In this document: piece after piece, positions 39,978-50,114 of the stretch
Layout: every line of letters starts with the position of its first letter
How positions within the stretch are numbered: the stretch's first letter is position 1
DNA from: Bryobacteraceae bacterium
Lineage (GTDB): Bacteria > Acidobacteriota > Terriglobia > Bryobacterales > Bryobacteraceae
Reading direction: 5' to 3'
DNA length: 64,000 bases
NCBI GenBank assembly: GCA_019187195.1
Contig: JABAQT010000028.1
Coordinates: 4,202-68,201 of the forward strand
The notes under the pieces: model-generated
What the model was told of the DNA's origin: nothing
The model's database searches: none
What the model saw: the letters and a program-made list of their open reading frames with translations, nothing else
Position numbers and translations under genes: made by a program

Positions 39978-41117
39978 ATGTTTCAGATCTTCCTGATTGC
40001 CTCCGATCATGTGCGGTTCCGGCTGCTGCAGTATGCCGCGGTCGATTCGAAAAAGGTTGGCCTCGTCCGGACCTTTGACCGCTACCCCATAGCCGGAGAA
40101 CTGTCTCGTCACCTTCACACCGCCCCCGATGCCGTCTTCCTCGATTTCGCCGATCGCGCCAAGGCGCTCGGCCTCGCCGCCGCCCTTCGCGCCGATTGCC
40201 CTGATATCCCCATCACCGCCATCATCAATGACCCGGAAGACAGATCCTGGCTGGCGGACGAAGGCATCGTCTCCACTCTGGTTTATCCCTGCACCACCGA
40301 AGATTTCGAGTTCGCCCTTCACGTAGCCATCCTGTCCGTCAAAACCTGCGTCAACCCCGATCTCTTCGCCTTCCTCCCCGCGAAAGCCGGCAGCGGTTGC
40401 AGCACCATAGTCCTCAACACCGCCGCCGCCCTTGCCAACAGGCTCGACCGCAAGACTCTTCTCATCGAGGCCGATCTTCGCTCCGGCGTCCTCTCCCTGG
40501 CCCTCAACTGTGAACCTCCAGGTTCCACCCAGCAGGCTGTCCGGCCCGAACAGGAAATCGACGCCTTCGCATGGGACCGCTGGTGCGCGTCCTACGGTCA
40601 ACTCCACCTCCTCCTCAGCAACCGCTCCATTCCCGAAACTCCACCGAGTTGGAGCGAATATCACGCGTTGCTCGACTGTGCCGCCGCCTGCTATCAGAAG
40701 ATCCTCGTGGACCTCCCGGAACTGGTGAATCCCGGAACCTCGGAAATCGTCCGCAACGCCGCGGCCGTCTTCGTCGTCTGCACGCAGGAGCTTCTCTCCC
40801 TCCGCCTCGCCGAACAACGCTTCAGGGAACTGGCCGGCTGGGGCGTCAGGGAGGCGAACATCCGCGTCCTCGTCAACCGCTGGCACGATACCGAACTCTC
40901 GCGCGACGATGTGCTTCGCACCCTCCGCCGCCCCATCGACGCCGTCTTTCCGAATAACTATCGCGCCGTTCGCAAGTCCCTCCTCGATGGAGAAGCCGTC
41001 GGCGAGGGGTCCACTCTCGGAGCCGCCTTCCTGCAGTTCGCCGGTAAACTCGCCGGCCTTCCCGCCCCTACCCATGGCCGCTGGTCGAGGGTCCTCCACT
41101 CCCTCGCCCGCCGCTAG
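39978..41117 (+). CDS. CpaE/TadZ-like protein: receiver-like domain plus MinD/ParA-type ATPase
   Basis: This 379-residue protein has an N-terminal receiver-like fold (residues 1-118: FLIASD, AVFLDFAD, ITAIINDP, TLVYPCTTEDFEFAL). A MinD/ParA-type domain with the deviant Walker A KAGSGCST (136-143) follows, then LLIEADLRSGVLSL, ILVDLPELV, and VFVVCTQELLSLRLAE. The second Walker lysine is replaced by Cys, as in many TadZ/CpaE proteins, so ATP hydrolysis is probably weak or absent. CpaE/TadZ localises type IVb (Tad) pilus machinery, but no other tad gene is near, which makes this an orphan copy. lhr starts 61 bases downstream. Confidence 0.8.
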   Translation: MFQIFLIASDHVRFRLLQYAAVDSKKVGLVRTFDRYPIAGELSRHLHTAPDAVFLDFADRAKALGLAAALRADCPDIPITAIINDPEDRSWLADEGIVSTLVYPCTTEDFEFALHVAILSVKTCVNPDLFAFLPAKAGSGCSTIVLNTAAALANRLDRKTLLIEADLRSGVLSLALNCEPPGSTQQAVRPEQEIDAFAWDRWCASYGQLHLLLSNRSIPETPPSWSEYHALLDCAAACYQKILVDLPELVNPGTSEIVRNAAAVFVVCTQELLSLRLAEQRFRELAGWGVREANIRVLVNRWHDTELSRDDVLRTLRRPIDAVFPNNYRAVRKSLLDGEAVGEGSTLGAAFLQFAGKLAGLPAPTHGRWSRVLHSLARR

Positions 41118-41178
41118 GCGACTCCCCGCTCCCCCTCGTAATCCGTAAACCCGGAATACGGCACAATGAAATCAAATC

Positions 41179-44100
41179 ATGCTCGCCGCCTTCGATCCGC
41201 TCGTCCGCCAGTGGTTCTCCGGACGGTTCCGCCAGGCGACCGAACCCCAGATCCGCGGCTGGGCCGAAATCGCGGCCGGCCGGGATACCCTCATCTGCGC
41301 TCCCACCGGTTCCGGCAAGACGCTCGCGGCCTTCCTGTTCTGCCTCGATGCTCTCGTGCGTGCCGCCCGTGATCACACTCTCGCCGCCGAAACCCACACG
41401 GTCTACGTCTCCCCTCTGAAGGCTCTCAGCAACGACGTCCACGGGAACCTCGAACTCCCGCTCAAGGAAATCGCGGACCTCGCCGAAAAGCAGCGGATCC
41501 CGCTCGCGCCCATCCACATCGCTGTCCGCACCGGTGACACCCCCGCCTGGGAGCGGCAACAGATGGGCCGCAAGCCGCCCCACATCCTCGTCACCACTCC
41601 CGAATCCCTGTACATCCTGCTGACCGCGGAGCGCTCCCGCCGGATGCTGCGCTCGGCGCGCACCCTCATCGTCGACGAGATCCATGCCGTTGCCGGTGAC
41701 AAACGCGGCGCTCACCTCGCGCTCTCCATGGCCCGCCTCGAAGCCCTCGCCGCCATCCGCCCGCAACGCATCGGGCTTTCCGCCACCGTCAAGCCGGTCG
41801 AGGAGATCGGCCGCTTCCTCGGCCCCGCCACCCGCCTCATCGACGCCGGCCACAGTCGCGCCTTGGACATCGCCGTCGAAGTGCCTCGGGATGAACTCGC
41901 CCCCGTCGCGAGCAATGAAACCTGGGCCGAACTCTACGATCGCATCGCCAACCTCATCCTCTCTCACCGCACCACTCTCGTGTTCGTCAACACCCGCCGC
42001 CTCGCCGAACGCGTCGCCCACGCCCTCGGCGAGCGCCTCGGCGCGGATCAGGTCATCGCTCACCACGGCAGCCTTGCCCGCCAGACCCGCCTCCGTGCCG
42101 AAAGCCGCCTTAAGAGCGGTGAACTGCGCGCCGTCGTCGCCACCGCCTCGCTCGAACTCGGCATTGACATCGGCGCCGTGGATCTCGTCTGCCAGATCGG
42201 CTCCACCCGCTCCATCTCCGCCGCCCTCCAGCGCATCGGCCGCGGCGGCCACAGGTTGGAAGCGATGCCCAAGGGCCGTATCTTCGCCACCACCCGCGAC
42301 GAATTGATCGAATGCGCCGCCCTCGTCTCCGCCATCCGCAACGGCGGCCTCGAGCGCATCGAAGTCCCGCAAAACGCCCTCGACATCCTGGCCCAGCAGA
42401 TCGTCGCCGCCGCCTCATCCGAACCCTGGGAAGAGGACAGGCTGTTTCAAACCGTCCGCTCCGCCTACCCCTACCGCGCCCTTCCCCGCGCCGATTTCGA
42501 CGCCGTCCTCGACATGCTCTCCGAAGGCATCGCCACCTCGCGCGGGCGCGCCGGGGCCCTCCTCCATCGCGACCGCGTCAACGGCCGCGTCAAAGGCCGC
42601 CGCGGAGCCCGCCTCGCCGCCATCACCTCCGGCGGAGCCATCCCCGACAACGCCAACTATGCCGTCATCGCCGAGCCGGACGGAAAATCCGTCGGTACTC
42701 TCGACGAAGACTTCGCTGTCGAAAGCATGGCCGGTGACATCTTCCTCCTCGGCACGCATTCCTGGCGCATCAAGCGCATCGAATCCGGCCGCGTCCGCGT
42801 CGAGGACGCCAAGGGAGCCCCTCCCACCGTCCCCTTCTGGTTCGGCGAAGCCCCGGGCCGGTCCGCCGAACTCTCCGCCGAAGTCTCCCGCATCAGGGAA
42901 GAGATAATCGGGCGCGGCGCGGAAGCCCCGCAATTCCTCATGTCCGAATGCGCCCTCGACGAAGCCGGCGCGCGCCAGGCCGTCACCTACCTCCAGGCGG
43001 CCGCCGCCGCTCTCGGAGCCCTGCCCTCGCGGAATACCATCGTCGCCGAGCGCTTCTTCGACGAATCCGGCGGCATGCAGCTTGTCCTGCACGCTCCCTT
43101 CGGATCCCGTATCAATCGCGCCTGGGGCCTCGCCCTCCGCAAGCGCTTCTGCCGCACCTTCAACTTCGAACTGCAGGCCGCCGCCACCGACAACGGCATC
43201 GTCATCTCGCTCAGCGACCGGCATGCCTTCCCCCTCGAACTCGTCTTCGAATTCCTCCGCCCCGATACTCTCGAAGACGTCCTCACGCAGGCTCTTCTCC
43301 CCGCTCCTCTCTTCACCGCCCGCTGGCGCTGGAATGCCTCCCGCGCTCTCGCCCTTCCCCGCTTCGCCGGTGGCCGCAAGGTCCCCCCGCCCATCCAGCG
43401 CATGCGCTCCGCCGACCTCCTCGCCGCCGTCTTCCCCGATCAGGTCGCCTGCGCCGAGAATCTCTCCGGCCCCATTCGCATCCCCGATCATCCCCTCGTC
43501 AGGGAAACCATCTCCAACTGCCTTCATGAAGCCATGGACATCGATGCGCTCCGCCGCATCATCACCGCCATTCATGACGGCGCGATCCGCGCCATCGCCG
43601 TCGAAACCACCCAGGCCTCCCCGCTCTCCCACGAAATTCTCAATGCCAATCCCTACGCCTTCCTCGATGACGCCCCGCTCGAGGAGCGCCGCACCCGCGC
43701 CGTGCAACTGCGCGGAGCCCTGGGAACCGACTTCTCCAAGGGAGTTGGCATCCTCGACCCCGCGGCAATCGATGAAGCGGGCCGCGATGCCTGGCCCACT
43801 GTCCGCGACGCCGACGAACTCCACGACGCGCTCCTGACCCTCGTCACCCTGCCCCCCGCCGCCGAATGGAGACCCTGGTTCGACGAACTCGCCGCCTCCG
43901 GCCGCGCATCCGCCATTACGCGCGGCGGAAAGACATTCTGGATCGCCGCCGAACGCCTTCCTCTCGCCTCCGACGCCGCCGCCACGCTCCGCGGCTGGAT
44001 GGAATCCACTGGCCCCGTCACCCCGCTCGCGCTCGCCGGTAAGCTCGCCTTCCCCATCGGCGAAATCCAGCAGGCGCTCGCCCTTCTTGAAGCCGAAGGC

Positions 44101-45249
44101 CAGGTCCTCCAGGGCTGTTTCACCGCCTCCGGCGGCGTCGAATGGTGCAACCGCCGCATCCTCGCCCGCATTCACCGCCTCACGCTCGGCCGCCTCCGCC
44201 GCGAAATCGAACCCGTCACCGCTCTCCAGTTCCATCACTTCCTCTACCGCTGGCAGCACGCCGCGCCCGGCGCTCAACTCCGGGGCGTCGAAGGCGCCCT
44301 CGAGGTCATTCGCCAGTTGCAGGGCTACGAGATCCCCGCCTCGGCCTGGGAGAGCGAGATCCTCCCCCGCCGCGTCCAATCCTACGACCCCGAATTCATC
44401 GATAGCCTCTGCCTCTCCGGCGAGCTCATGTGGGGCCGCGTCTCCCCGCACCCCGCCCTCGAAGAGGGAAACACCCGGCACATCCGCCCCACTCGCATCG
44501 CTCCCATCACCTTCTTCCTCCGTGAAGACGCCCCCTGGCTCATGTCGCCGCCCGTGTCTGGCACAGTCAACCTCTCCCACCCCGCCCGCGACGTGCTTAC
44601 CGCCCTCGAACAGTTCGGAGCCTGCTTCTTCGCCGACATCGTCCGCGCCGTCCGCCGCCTCCCGAGCGAAGTCGAGGACGCTCTCTGGGAATTGGTCGCC
44701 GCCGGACTCGTCACCGCCGACGGCTTCGAAAATCTCCGCGCCCTCATCGATCCCAAACGGCGTCGCGGTGAAGGCCGTAAACGCCTCGCCCGTCCCCGCC
44801 ACGCCGCCGGACGTTGGGCCATCCTTCGTCACATCCCCGCTACTCTCACCCTCTCCGAACGCGCGGAGTCCGTCGCCCGCCAACTGCTCCTGCGCTGGGG
44901 CGTCGTCTTTCGCGATCTGCTCACCCGCGAAACCATCGCTCCCCCCTGGCGCGACCTGCTCCCCGTCCTGCGCCGCATGGAAGCGCGGGGAACCATCCGC
45001 GGCGGCCGCTTCGTCGCGGGCTTCACCGGCGAACAATTTGCGCGCCCCGAAGCTCTCGATCTCCTCCGCGGGATTCGGCGCGAACTGCCGGAAGCCCTCT
45101 CCCCCCTCGATCCCGCTCCCGCCGATCCGCTCAACCTCGCCGGCATCCTCCTCCCCGGCCCTCGCGTCAGCGCCCTCACGGCGCGCCACGCCGGCCAACC
45201 CGCCGCCTCCCCACACACACCCACACCCGCTCCCCGCATGGCAGAATGA
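41179..45249 (+). CDS. lhr: Large Lhr-family ATP-dependent helicase
   Basis: This 1356-residue superfamily-2 helicase has motif I APTGSGKT at 41-48, YVSPLKALSND (Ia), TTPESLY (Ib), DEIH at 166-169 (II), GLSATV (III), and the second RecA domain with LVFVNTRRLAE, ATASLELGIDIG and QRIGRGGH (VI). A winged-helix and Lhr-specific domain follow to ~870, and the rest is the long C-terminal region found in bacterial Lhr. Lhr is linked to DNA repair and interstrand-crosslink responses. Its frequent partners, a metallophosphoesterase or LigD-type ligase, are not adjacent. CACAAT at 41162-41167 may be a -10 next to the start. Confidence 0.93.
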   Translation: MLAAFDPLVRQWFSGRFRQATEPQIRGWAEIAAGRDTLICAPTGSGKTLAAFLFCLDALVRAARDHTLAAETHTVYVSPLKALSNDVHGNLELPLKEIADLAEKQRIPLAPIHIAVRTGDTPAWERQQMGRKPPHILVTTPESLYILLTAERSRRMLRSARTLIVDEIHAVAGDKRGAHLALSMARLEALAAIRPQRIGLSATVKPVEEIGRFLGPATRLIDAGHSRALDIAVEVPRDELAPVASNETWAELYDRIANLILSHRTTLVFVNTRRLAERVAHALGERLGADQVIAHHGSLARQTRLRAESRLKSGELRAVVATASLELGIDIGAVDLVCQIGSTRSISAALQRIGRGGHRLEAMPKGRIFATTRDELIECAALVSAIRNGGLERIEVPQNALDILAQQIVAAASSEPWEEDRLFQTVRSAYPYRALPRADFDAVLDMLSEGIATSRGRAGALLHRDRVNGRVKGRRGARLAAITSGGAIPDNANYAVIAEPDGKSVGTLDEDFAVESMAGDIFLLGTHSWRIKRIESGRVRVEDAKGAPPTVPFWFGEAPGRSAELSAEVSRIREEIIGRGAEAPQFLMSECALDEAGARQAVTYLQAAAAALGALPSRNTIVAERFFDESGGMQLVLHAPFGSRINRAWGLALRKRFCRTFNFELQAAATDNGIVISLSDRHAFPLELVFEFLRPDTLEDVLTQALLPAPLFTARWRWNASRALALPRFAGGRKVPPPIQRMRSADLLAAVFPDQVACAENLSGPIRIPDHPLVRETISNCLHEAMDIDALRRIITAIHDGAIRAIAVETTQASPLSHEILNANPYAFLDDAPLEERRTRAVQLRGALGTDFSKGVGILDPAAIDEAGRDAWPTVRDADELHDALLTLVTLPPAAEWRPWFDELAASGRASAITRGGKTFWIAAERLPLASDAAATLRGWMESTGPVTPLALAGKLAFPIGEIQQALALLEAEGQVLQGCFTASGGVEWCNRRILARIHRLTLGRLRREIEPVTALQFHHFLYRWQHAAPGAQLRGVEGALEVIRQLQGYEIPASAWESEILPRRVQSYDPEFIDSLCLSGELMWGRVSPHPALEEGNTRHIRPTRIAPITFFLREDAPWLMSPPVSGTVNLSHPARDVLTALEQFGACFFADIVRAVRRLPSEVEDALWELVAAGLVTADGFENLRALIDPKRRRGEGRKRLARPRHAAGRWAILRHIPATLTLSERAESVARQLLLRWGVVFRDLLTRETIAPPWRDLLPVLRRMEARGTIRGGRFVAGFTGEQFARPEALDLLRGIRRELPEALSPLDPAPADPLNLAGILLPGPRVSALTARHAGQPAASPHTPTPAPRMAE

Positions 45250-45255
45250 ACCAAG

Positions 45256-46659
45256 ATGCCCCCGACCCGCCGCGCCTTTCTTGCCGCTCCTCTCGCTCCC
45301 GCGCTCGCCGCCGGCAAGCGTCCCACGGATATCCGCATCACGGACCTCGATTTCTCTTTTGAAGACTTCCTCTACCGCGCCCCCTACAAGTTCGGCGGCG
45401 TCCCTGTCGACCGCGCCACCATCCTCAATGTTCATTGCACCGTGCGCACCAACGCCGGCCGCGAAGCCAAAGGCTTCGGCTCCATGCCCCTCGGCAACGT
45501 CTGGAGTTTCCCCTCCCGCTCCCTCTCCTACGAAACCACGCTCGATGCCATGAAGAAGCTCGCCGCCCGCGTCGCCGCCGTCACCCGCTCCTACCCCGAA
45601 TCCGGCCATCCCATCGAAATCAACACCGCCCTCGAACCCGCCTACCTCCAGGCCGCCGCGGATGTTTCAAGAGAGATCAAGCTCTCCACTCCCATCCCCA
45701 AACTCTGCACCCTCGTCACCGCCAGCCCCTTCGACGCCGCCATTCATGACGCCTTCGGCAAAGTCCACAACCGTAGCAGCTTTCAATGCTATGGACCCGA
45801 TCTCATGAGCCGCGATCTTTCGGCCTTCCTCAATGCCGATTTCCGCGGCGAGCGGCTCAACCGCTACATCCTCCAAACGCCCACTCCGCGCATCAACCTC
45901 TATCACTCCGTCGGCGGAGCCGATCCCCTCCTCGCCCGCGACATCCGCAAGCGCATCAACGACGGCTTCCCCGAAACCCTCCCCGAATGGATCCGCTACA
46001 ACGGCCTGCACCACATCAAGATCAAACTTCAGGGCGACGAACTCAAGTGGGACATCGAGCGCGTCATCAACATCGACCGCATCGCCAATGATACCCGTCC
46101 CCAGGTCGACTGGCGCTACTGCGTCGATTTCAATGAGCGCTGCCCCAACGTCGGCTACCTCCTGGAATTTCTCCACAAAGTGAAGCAAGCCACCCCCAAG
46201 GGCTTTGAACGCATCGAATATATCGAACAGCCCACCGCGCGCGACCTCCAGGCCGATCGCCACAACGTCATGCACGAAGCCGCGAAACTCCGCCCCGTCG
46301 TCATCGACGAATCTCTCACCGGCCTCGACATGCTCCTGCTCGCCCGCGAAATGGGCTACACCGGTGTCGCCCTCAAAGCCTGCAAGGGCCAGAGCCAGGC
46401 CATGCTCATGGCCGCGGCCGGACAAAAATACAGGATGTTTCTCTGCGTCCAGGACCTCACCTGCCCCGGAGCCTCGCTCCTCCACTCCGCCGGAATCGCC
46501 TGCCACGTCCCCGGAGTCTCAGGCATTGAAGCCAACGCCCGCCAGTATCTGCCCGCCGCCAATAAGCCCTGGGAAAAGAAGTTCCCCGGCATCTTCGTCA
46601 TCAGGGACGGAACCATGGATACTTCCCATCTCACCGGTCCCGGCCTCGGAATCGTTTAA
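45256..46659 (+). CDS. Tat-exported enolase-superfamily (mandelate racemase/muconate lactonizing type) protein
   Basis: This 467-residue protein starts with a short twin-arginine-like signal ([19 protein letters not shown]). The capping domain (~25-150) precedes a barrel in which KIKL(Q), VDFNE (metal ligand), IEQP and VIDES follow in the order expected for the enolase superfamily. [13 protein letters not shown] near residue 370 is the C-terminal catalytic strand. Exported members of this superfamily are common in Acidobacteriota and Planctomycetota; their sugar-acid or other substrates are mostly unknown. The gene starts 6 bases after the lhr stop and is convergent with ftsZ (7-base gap). 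Confidence 0.85.
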   Translation: MPPTRRAFLAAPLAPALAAGKRPTDIRITDLDFSFEDFLYRAPYKFGGVPVDRATILNVHCTVRTNAGREAKGFGSMPLGNVWSFPSRSLSYETTLDAMKKLAARVAAVTRSYPESGHPIEINTALEPAYLQAAADVSREIKLSTPIPKLCTLVTASPFDAAIHDAFGKVHNRSSFQCYGPDLMSRDLSAFLNADFRGERLNRYILQTPTPRINLYHSVGGADPLLARDIRKRINDGFPETLPEWIRYNGLHHIKIKLQGDELKWDIERVINIDRIANDTRPQVDWRYCVDFNERCPNVGYLLEFLHKVKQATPKGFERIEYIEQPTARDLQADRHNVMHEAAKLRPVVIDESLTGLDMLLLAREMGYTGVALKACKGQSQAMLMAAAGQKYRMFLCVQDLTCPGASLLHSAGIACHVPGVSGIEANARQYLPAANKPWEKKFPGIFVIRDGTMDTSHLTGPGLGIV

Positions 46660-46666
46660 CCCGCCT

Positions 46667-47965
46667 CTAAAAGAACGATCGCCGCCCGCGCCGCAGAAAC
46701 GCCGGCACATCCACCTCTTCCACTACCTTCGCCGGCTCGTCATGCGACACCTCGCCGGCCTCCCCGACCCCCTCCACCGGTTCCTCCATCGGCGCCGCGC
46801 TGCTCACCGGAAGAGGCTCCACCGCTGAAGGCTCCGCCGCCCCCTCGGGCATCATCGCCTGCTCCGCCGGCTTCTCGAACACTCCCCGCGCCGGTTCAAA
46901 CGGCTCCACCTTCGCCTCGTGCGGAAATCCCGTCGCGATCACCGTCACCTTCACTTCGTCATTCATCCGCTCATCAATCACGATCCCGAAATTCACCTGC
47001 ACGTCCTCGTTCTGCGCCGCGTCGCGAATCAGCGTGCACGCATCGTTGATGTCGTGCAGCGAGATGCGGCTCGATCCGGTGATGTTGATCAGGATTCCCC
47101 GCGCTCCCCTCAACTCCTCTTCCTCGAGCATCGGACAGTTGATCGCCTTCCGCGCCGCTTCCATCGCCGCGCCCTCGCCCTTCGCCACCGCCGTCCCCAT
47201 CATCGCGTGCCCCATCCCCTGCATGATCGCCCGGATATCGGAGAAGTCCCGGTTGATCAAACCCGGCGTGTTCATGATGTCCGAAATCCCGGTCACGGCC
47301 TGCTTCAACACATCATCGGCCACGCGGAACGAATCGAGCAGCGGCGTCCCCCGCGGCATCAGCGCCGTCAGCCGCTCATTGGGAATCTGGATCAGCGTGT
47401 CCACCGTCGAAGCGAGATGCGCCATCCCCTTCTCCGCCGCCTTCATCCGCCGCGCCCCCTCGAACAGAAACGGTTTCGTCACAACCGCCACCGTCAGCGC
47501 GTTCAACTCCTTTGCCAGCGACGCCACCACCGGAGCCGCTCCCGTCCCCGTTCCTCCTCCCAAACCCGCCGCCACGAACACCATATCCGCGCCGTTCAGT
47601 ATCTCGATAATCTGCTCGGTGTCCTCGAGCGCCGCCTCATGCCCTACGTTCGGGTCCGCGCCCGCGCCCAAACCGTTCGTCATCTTGCTGCCGATCAGCA
47701 GCCGGTTCGGGATCGGTGAGGTATGCAGCGCCTGCCGGTCCGTGTTGATGGCGTGAAACTCCACCCCCTTCACTCCATCCACGTACATCCGTCCCGCCGC
47801 GTTGCAGCCGCCGCCGCCCACTCCGATCACTTTGATCTTCGTCCCGGCGGGCGCGTCATCCTGAATCTCGAACTTGAGCGCGTCCATTCTCGAATCATTT
47901 TGACGCATTTCTTCTCCCGCTTCCCGTACCGGTTCGCTTTGGTCGCTGATCTCGTCAAATAACAT
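46667..47965 (-). CDS. ftsZ: Cell division protein FtsZ
   Basis: This 432-residue tubulin-like GTPase forms the division ring. A ~40-residue N-terminal extension precedes IKVIGVGGGGCNA. The tubulin signature is GGGTGTG (136-142), NTDRQAL and the T7-loop segment (NRDFSDIRAIM) are intact. A Pro/Glu-rich linker (~350-415) leads to the C-terminal peptide DVPAFLRR, which binds FtsA/ZipA-type partners. The start at ATG 47965 is fixed by GGGAGAGAG; the frame is open further upstream but only as a shadow of ftsA. It is the last gene of the dcw cluster, with ftsA 23 bases upstream. Confidence 0.97.
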   Translation of the reverse strand: MLFDEISDQSEPVREAGEEMRQNDSRMDALKFEIQDDAPAGTKIKVIGVGGGGCNAAGRMYVDGVKGVEFHAINTDRQALHTSPIPNRLLIGSKMTNGLGAGADPNVGHEAALEDTEQIIEILNGADMVFVAAGLGGGTGTGAAPVVASLAKELNALTVAVVTKPFLFEGARRMKAAEKGMAHLASTVDTLIQIPNERLTALMPRGTPLLDSFRVADDVLKQAVTGISDIMNTPGLINRDFSDIRAIMQGMGHAMMGTAVAKGEGAAMEAARKAINCPMLEEEELRGARGILINITGSSRISLHDINDACTLIRDAAQNEDVQVNFGIVIDERMNDEVKVTVIATGFPHEAKVEPFEPARGVFEKPAEQAMMPEGAAEPSAVEPLPVSSAAPMEEPVEGVGEAGEVSHDEPAKVVEEVDVPAFLRRGRRSFF

Positions 47966-47988
47966 CGGCTCTCTCCCTTCGTTCGAGA

Positions 47989-49200
47989 TTACTTGAGCAC
48001 CAGGCCCACCAGGCTCGGAACCTTGCGCTTCGGTTCCTTGTGGGATTTCACCCGCGCCGAGTACATCGCCAGTCCGGCGGCGGTGGTCCAGGCCGCGCCG
48101 TTGATCTCCTCGGGCCAATCTTCCACGCCTACCACCAGGCCGTTCCGCGCCTGGCAGTTGAGCACCCCCTCCGCCATGTCGCACATCCCGCTCAACAGCG
48201 CCCCGCCGCCCGTGAGTACGATCCCCTCAAACAGCGATTGCTCCATCCCCGATTTCGACAACTCGCCCTTCACGTGGCAAAACAACTCCTCCGCGCGCGC
48301 CTCGAGAATTTCGTTCAGCAGCCGCCGCGGGGCTTCGCGCGAAGCCCGCCCTTCAGGCGACGGCAGTTCAATGTAGCTGCTGTCCGAAGTAAAACCCGGA
48401 ATCGCGCACCCGTACTCCTCCTTCAACTGCTCCGCGTCCTCGTAGGCCACCTTCAACACCTGCGACAGGTCGCGCGTGAAGTGATCCCCGCCGATCGGAA
48501 TTCCCACCGCCCGCAGCAACGCGTCCCCGTCATGGATCACCAGGCTCGAGCCGTGCGCCCCGATATCGAGCAGCGCTACCCCGCGCGCCCTGTCTTCGCT
48601 CAGCACGCTCGCATACGCCGCCGCCACGGGCTCGAACACCGTCTCTTCCACCGCCAGGTGCGCCTGGTGGATGGCGCCCACCATCGCCTGGTGTTCCCTC
48701 GACGAGCACGTCACCACGTATACGTTCGCCTCGAGCCGCGAACAGACCGCTCCTCGCGGATTGCGGAACCCTGCCCTCCCGTCCAGCGTGAAATCCATCG
48801 GCATCATCTGGAGCACGAAACGGTCGTCCTCCAGCCGCACGCGCGATGCCAGGTGCACCGCGTAGCTCAGATCCCCCTGCTCGATGTGGCGCGGCCTCCC
48901 GAATTCATAGACCCCGCGGCTGCTGAAGCCCTGCACCGTTGTCCCGCTCACCCCGGCCACCACCGCTTCCACCGTCACCTTCGCCCTGCGCTCCGCTTCG
49001 CGCACGGCGTATTGGACGCTCTCCGCGATGGCCCCGGAATCCGCCACTCTCCCCTTCGTCCATCCCTTCCCCGGCGATTGCCCGTACCCGAGAAAGCGCA
49101 GGTTCCCGTCCTCGAGCGCCAGAATCACGCACCGTGTCCACGCGCTCCCCAGGTCCAGCCCGGCCGCCAGATGAAACTTGTGGTTATTGGCCACTTTCAT
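47989..49200 (-). CDS. ftsA: Cell division protein FtsA
   Basis: This 403-residue actin-like ATPase tethers FtsZ to the membrane. AAGLDLGSAWTRCVI is the phosphate-1 segment, VALLDIGAHGSSLVI is phosphate-2, and ILTGGGALLSGM is the adenosine-binding segment. A 1C domain with GVSGTTVQGF follows the first segment, as expected. The C-terminus ends KVPSLVGLVLK and shows only a weak amphipathic membrane-targeting helix. The start is ATG 49200 (MKVANNHKF), which overlaps the end of ftsQ by 17 bases; upstream residues in the same frame are not family-like. Confidence 0.95.
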   Translation of the reverse strand: MKVANNHKFHLAAGLDLGSAWTRCVILALEDGNLRFLGYGQSPGKGWTKGRVADSGAIAESVQYAVREAERRAKVTVEAVVAGVSGTTVQGFSSRGVYEFGRPRHIEQGDLSYAVHLASRVRLEDDRFVLQMMPMDFTLDGRAGFRNPRGAVCSRLEANVYVVTCSSREHQAMVGAIHQAHLAVEETVFEPVAAAYASVLSEDRARGVALLDIGAHGSSLVIHDGDALLRAVGIPIGGDHFTRDLSQVLKVAYEDAEQLKEEYGCAIPGFTSDSSYIELPSPEGRASREAPRRLLNEILEARAEELFCHVKGELSKSGMEQSLFEGIVLTGGGALLSGMCDMAEGVLNCQARNGLVVGVEDWPEEINGAAWTTAAGLAMYSARVKSHKEPKRKVPSLVGLVLK

Positions 49201-50113
49201 CTCCTTCCACGGCCGTAATCCGGTCGTCAATCCGCAGGTCGAACGTCCTTGCCTTCGGACGCGCATTGTGGATCCCCGGATAGTTCGCCACAAAATTCCG
49301 CACCCTCGAGTGGAAGTTCCGGTTCCCCATCCGCGCCATCACCACGTCCCCGTTTACCCGCATCGTCGCTTGCAGATTGTCCGGATCATGCACGTCCACT
49401 TCCGAAACAGCCGCCGCCTGCTCGCCCATCTCCCGCAGCATCCTCATCGCCAGCCGCACGCGCGCCTTGCGGTACGCCTCCGCCCCGCGTCCGCTCAGCC
49501 CCGTCAGCACTACGAAGTTCTCGAACTTCTCTCCCCTCGGCATCGGCAGCAATACGCCATCGGCATCGATCAGTTGAAACCGCGGAGCCCCCTCCGGCGA
49601 ACTCACCTGCGCGAACGCCACCGGCTTTCGCTCCACCAGGTTCACATCCACGCGGTTCGGCCATCTCCGCGACACCGTCGCCTCTTCCACCCACGTCACC
49701 GCCAGCAGGTTCCGTCTCCGCTCCTCCACCGGAAACAGGTACAGGCTGCGCCCGTAATCCGGCTCGAATACGCGCAGGATCTCCGCCTTCGATGCGCGAT
49801 GCATCCCCGTGATGCGCAGCCCCGGCGGATCCTGGCCGTATTCCTCCGGCCCCGCGAAGTGGAACCGCGCATCCTTCAGCAGGAACGACTCCACCTGGTG
49901 GAAGCCCAGCGCCAGCAGGAAAGCCGCCGCCAGCGCCGCGAACGGCAGTACCCAATAAAACAAACTGACGCGCGTCTTCTTTACAACCTGTCCGTCACGT
50001 TCCTTCCTCGACGTCCGGACGCGCCGCGCTCCCCGCGGCTGCGCCGCCTCCTGCCCCTCCCGCTGCTCGAGCAGCGGGTACTCCATCTCATCCGTCACCG
50101 ATCTGCGGGCCAT
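49184..50113 (-). CDS. ftsQ: Cell division protein FtsQ
   Basis: This 309-residue bitopic protein has a charged cytoplasmic N-terminus (~65 residues), a membrane helix (FYWVLPFAALAAAFLLALG), a POTRA domain (LRITGMHRASKAEILRVF, then WVEEATVSRRWPNRVDVNLVERKPVAF) and the FtsQ C-terminal beta domain. It links the early and late divisome. Its ribosome site is exceptional: AGGAGGT is formed by the last two codons and stop of murC, 4 bases before ATG 50113. It follows murC directly. murB and ddl, which often sit between the two, are absent. Confidence 0.92.
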   Translation of the reverse strand: MARRSVTDEMEYPLLEQREGQEAAQPRGARRVRTSRKERDGQVVKKTRVSLFYWVLPFAALAAAFLLALGFHQVESFLLKDARFHFAGPEEYGQDPPGLRITGMHRASKAEILRVFEPDYGRSLYLFPVEERRRNLLAVTWVEEATVSRRWPNRVDVNLVERKPVAFAQVSSPEGAPRFQLIDADGVLLPMPRGEKFENFVVLTGLSGRGAEAYRKARVRLAMRMLREMGEQAAAVSEVDVHDPDNLQATMRVNGDVVMARMGNRNFHSRVRNFVANYPGIHNARPKARTFDLRIDDRITAVEGDESGQ

Positions 50114-50114
50114 G

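Noticed and set aside
42415-45609. Very long open frame (over 1000 codons) on the minus strand
   Set aside because: It lies antisense to lhr and is open only because high third-position GC removes stop codons; its Gly/Glu/Asp-rich translation has no domain pattern, while lhr on the plus strand has all helicase motifs.
47966-48184. 73-residue upstream extension of ftsZ
   Set aside because: Gly/Arg-rich shadow of ftsA; GGGAGAGAG before ATG 47965 marks the true start.
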